Shown here piece after piece: positions 19,614 through 22,030 of a stretch of DNA of 22,030 nt. Both the position numbers and the translations under genes were made by a program. This DNA comes from Plantago elongata. Lineage: Eukaryota > Streptophyta > Magnoliopsida > Lamiales > Plantaginaceae. The notes beneath the pieces were generated by a model, which worked only from the letters and a program-made list of their open reading frames with translations, was not told the DNA's origin and ran no database searches. The stretch covers positions 1-22,030 of the forward strand of contig JAYMSP010002887.1 of the NCBI GenBank assembly GCA_036897095.1. The letters run 5' to 3'. Numbering within the stretch: the stretch's first letter is position 1; each line of letters opens with the position of its first letter.

Positions 19614-22030
19614 GGTTCCTACTTAGGTTATTAGGTTAGATATATGAGGAGATTTACATAACCGAACTAGTTTATTATGCATTGATAGTTAGTAGAAATA
19701 GATAACTCAATAACAAAACTTATAGCAAATAAATTAGGTTAGCTTGTAGCTGGAATTACCAATAGTGAAAGTTGTAAGTTAAAATGTAAGGTATAGAACA
19801 ATATAGGAAGGATGTCTACATACTCAATACTCAAAAAAGAGTGTAATACTTTGCATCATAATTAAAAAATTAAGTCGTTAAGAGAAAGGAAGTCACTTTT
19901 TTATAACATTATTTCATGTTAATATCTAACTAATCTATATAGAAAGGAAAGAGTAATTGCATTAAATTACATTACATAAGTTTCTTTGCTCTACTTTGGA
20001 TAGTACCCCTTGGTCGACACTTCTTGACTTCTTAGCTATACTAAAGGATAAAGTACTTAATATTATAGCTAGTTCCTTAGTACACCTGTAATTCTATCTA
20101 GTAGGTTGGAAGGTATTAGTATTTTAGACAAGACAAAAGTGACACAACATAATATACTTTATCATTAAGAGAATTTAGGTGAACTAAGAAATAATAAAAG
20201 GGATTAGGAAAAATCTAAGGCATAGTAATGACAACATAGCTGCCCGTATTATATATTATATAATTAACTCCAAGTAATCTAAGTAATGATACCTGGCTTT
20301 GTTGTTTACTAAAAGTTTACTAAGAAATAAATTAGAAGTAATGCCTAAAGGATATCTTTTATTATTATTACTACGTGTGTCTAAGGTGTTCTCCTATATC
20401 TAATTATATTAAGGGTGTTTCCCACGGATTCATATGAAGGGGATTAGGTGTATTCATATCATGTCCTAGTAGTATCTATAATAAAAGAAAGATTACTAAG
20501 TATGTGAAGTAGAGATCTACCCCCTCCCTTCGCGAGTATACCCATTAGTAGTATATTTAGATTTATGCGCTCATAATACAGGTATTTGCCTTAAATTTAT
20601 CCAAAGGATGAAACCAGTGCATAATAGGAAACAGTACTCTATTTAGACTATAGTTTAGTTTTAGAAGGAACCGGTCATATCTCCTGCGATTGGCCTATAT
20701 TAAATTATTCCTGTTTCGTGACTTATTAGTTCAGTAAAATCCATTTCTAGTGAGTTATGAAAAATTTACCTTAAATTAAAATACCTATTAATTTCTGAAA
20801 AAACTTGATATTTCCCCTCCGAAAAGAACCCTTATGATCCCCCGTACTCTAAGCAGTACACCCCTAAGAAACGTATTATATTGGTTAGAAGAGAAAATAC
20901 AGAGTACCTTAAAAGTTCTACTTTTCATTTATAATTTCAATATATGCAATTATAGAGTATAAAATTAAAAAAATTAGAAAGCACTCTATGAGGCATTCTC
21001 TTTACTTAATAAGGGGTTTTACAAAATATGGCTCAGGGACCTTATACTTTATTAAAAAGTATTGTTTTTTTTACTACTCATTCTTATAGTTATTTCTGAG
21101 TACTTAAAGATTTAAGCAACAATATAATGTTAAAAAAAAGAGGTAAGTCTAACAGTATAGTAAAATCAAGTAGTAACATCCTTACTTAATAAAACTAAAA
21201 AAAGTATGTATGTAGTTATTAGGTAAACTTCAGTGTTGTAATGGTGCACATAATAACTAACTCCGTGCTTAAGAGAATACTTAACTTATTGTTAAAATTA
21301 TCCCTTAGTTAGAAAAATTGTAAGGGTAAAGAACCTTCGGGCAGAGTAACTTGGAAAGTAAAGGTATAATTCATAAGCCATTGTAATGGAAATCACGCTT
21401 AATGCTATATAATTTGGATAAGAAGCCTCTAGCTTAGTGCTAACATTTCTAATATCTTAATATACAAAAAGTATTTCGTACTCTATATTCTATTTTTCTT
21501 ATAACTAATAACTAGATGTCTTGCATTACTTTACTACTATAAATAATAACTATGAGAACTTAATTTTAGGTTTCTCCTTATGTAGGCGATATACTCTAGA
21601 GGCGTAGAGTTAATTAGTTCTTAAAAGAAAATATAGTATAGTTGCTTATGTACAGTAGTAAATAGTAGTAATATAAGGTATTCTAGAGTAATGCTTAAGA
21701 GTGTAAGGTACTTCATAAGTTTCTATTACCCTGTTCTTGTAATTGTATATACTTTATTAGGGCACAAGCAAAGATATTAAAGAGATTGGCGAGTTCCGGA
21801 TGTGTATTCTTTTTCATTATTCAAAGAAATAGAAAAAGCATAGATATTATATAAGAGTTATTTATACCTAATACCGTAGAGGTTCTATAATCAGACTTTA
21901 CAATAAATATCCATTTGCAGAAGAAGGTGAGTATTATTACAGCTGGGGGTGCGCATACTTTTAGTAACTTAAGGACAAAGACTAACAACTCTATTTATAT
22001 TAGAGATGAAAGGACTTATCGCTAGTGTGT

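Larger units (their letters stand above)
17001..22030. other. AT-rich intergenic spacer
   Basis: The TA-rich, stop-dense texture returns, with AGTACT at 17637, 20052, 20633 and 21099. Two frames slightly over 60 codons exist (17161-17343 plus, 18388-18648 minus) but start with GTG and TTG and look like chance. Alternating AT runs occur near 17648-17660 and 17919-17934. No gene, tRNA or rRNA was recognised up to the end of the window. Confidence 0.75.

Overview
This window looks like part of a mitochondrial genome from the green plant lineage (a streptophyte, possibly a streptophyte alga or another lineage with little RNA editing). Two genes can be named with confidence, both on the + strand: ccmFN (8676-9770), the N-terminal half of the cytochrome c heme lyase, and tatC/mttB (10259-10933), a subunit of the twin-arginine protein translocase. 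Splitting CcmF into FN and FC pieces is typical of streptophyte mitochondria, and mitochondrially encoded TatC fits the same setting. The heme-handling and other hallmark residues of ccmFN are encoded directly in the DNA, so C-to-U editing is not needed to restore them. Both genes end in TAA and tryptophans are encoded by TGG, so the standard code fits. Which clade it is cannot be settled from this window.

Layout. 1-7560 is a very AT-rich, stop-dense spacer with no recognisable gene. 7561-8675 is richer in G+C (gene-like) but holds no gene I can name, only short or broken open frames and one tRNA-like T-arm. ccmFN follows. The 488-base gap before tatC holds a stem-loop just after the ccmFN stop, a degenerate and internally deleted copy of tatC sequence (about 9905-10030), and a short AT-rich stretch. 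tatC is followed by about 410 bases of G+C-richer sequence with several good stem pairings and no known gene (10934-11345). The rest (11346-22030) is AT-rich spacer, interrupted at about 14600-17000 by a block of visibly different base composition that has a short near-perfect direct repeat in its outer parts.

Function. The two genes do not act in one pathway, but both serve the inner membrane. CcmFN works with CcmFC and the other Ccm proteins to attach heme to c-type cytochromes. TatC is the core of a translocase for folded proteins. They lie in the same direction and may be co-transcribed; this is an inference from orientation and spacing only.

The most interesting points are the tatC relic directly upstream of intact tatC, apparently formed by deletion between short repeats; the missing ATG at the start of tatC; the unusually compact ccmFN; the structured RNA-like block after tatC; and the odd word composition of the spacers, which are rich in TpA and in the palindrome AGTACT. 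I found no CRISPR array, no rRNA, no complete tRNA and no recognisable transposase or reverse transcriptase.
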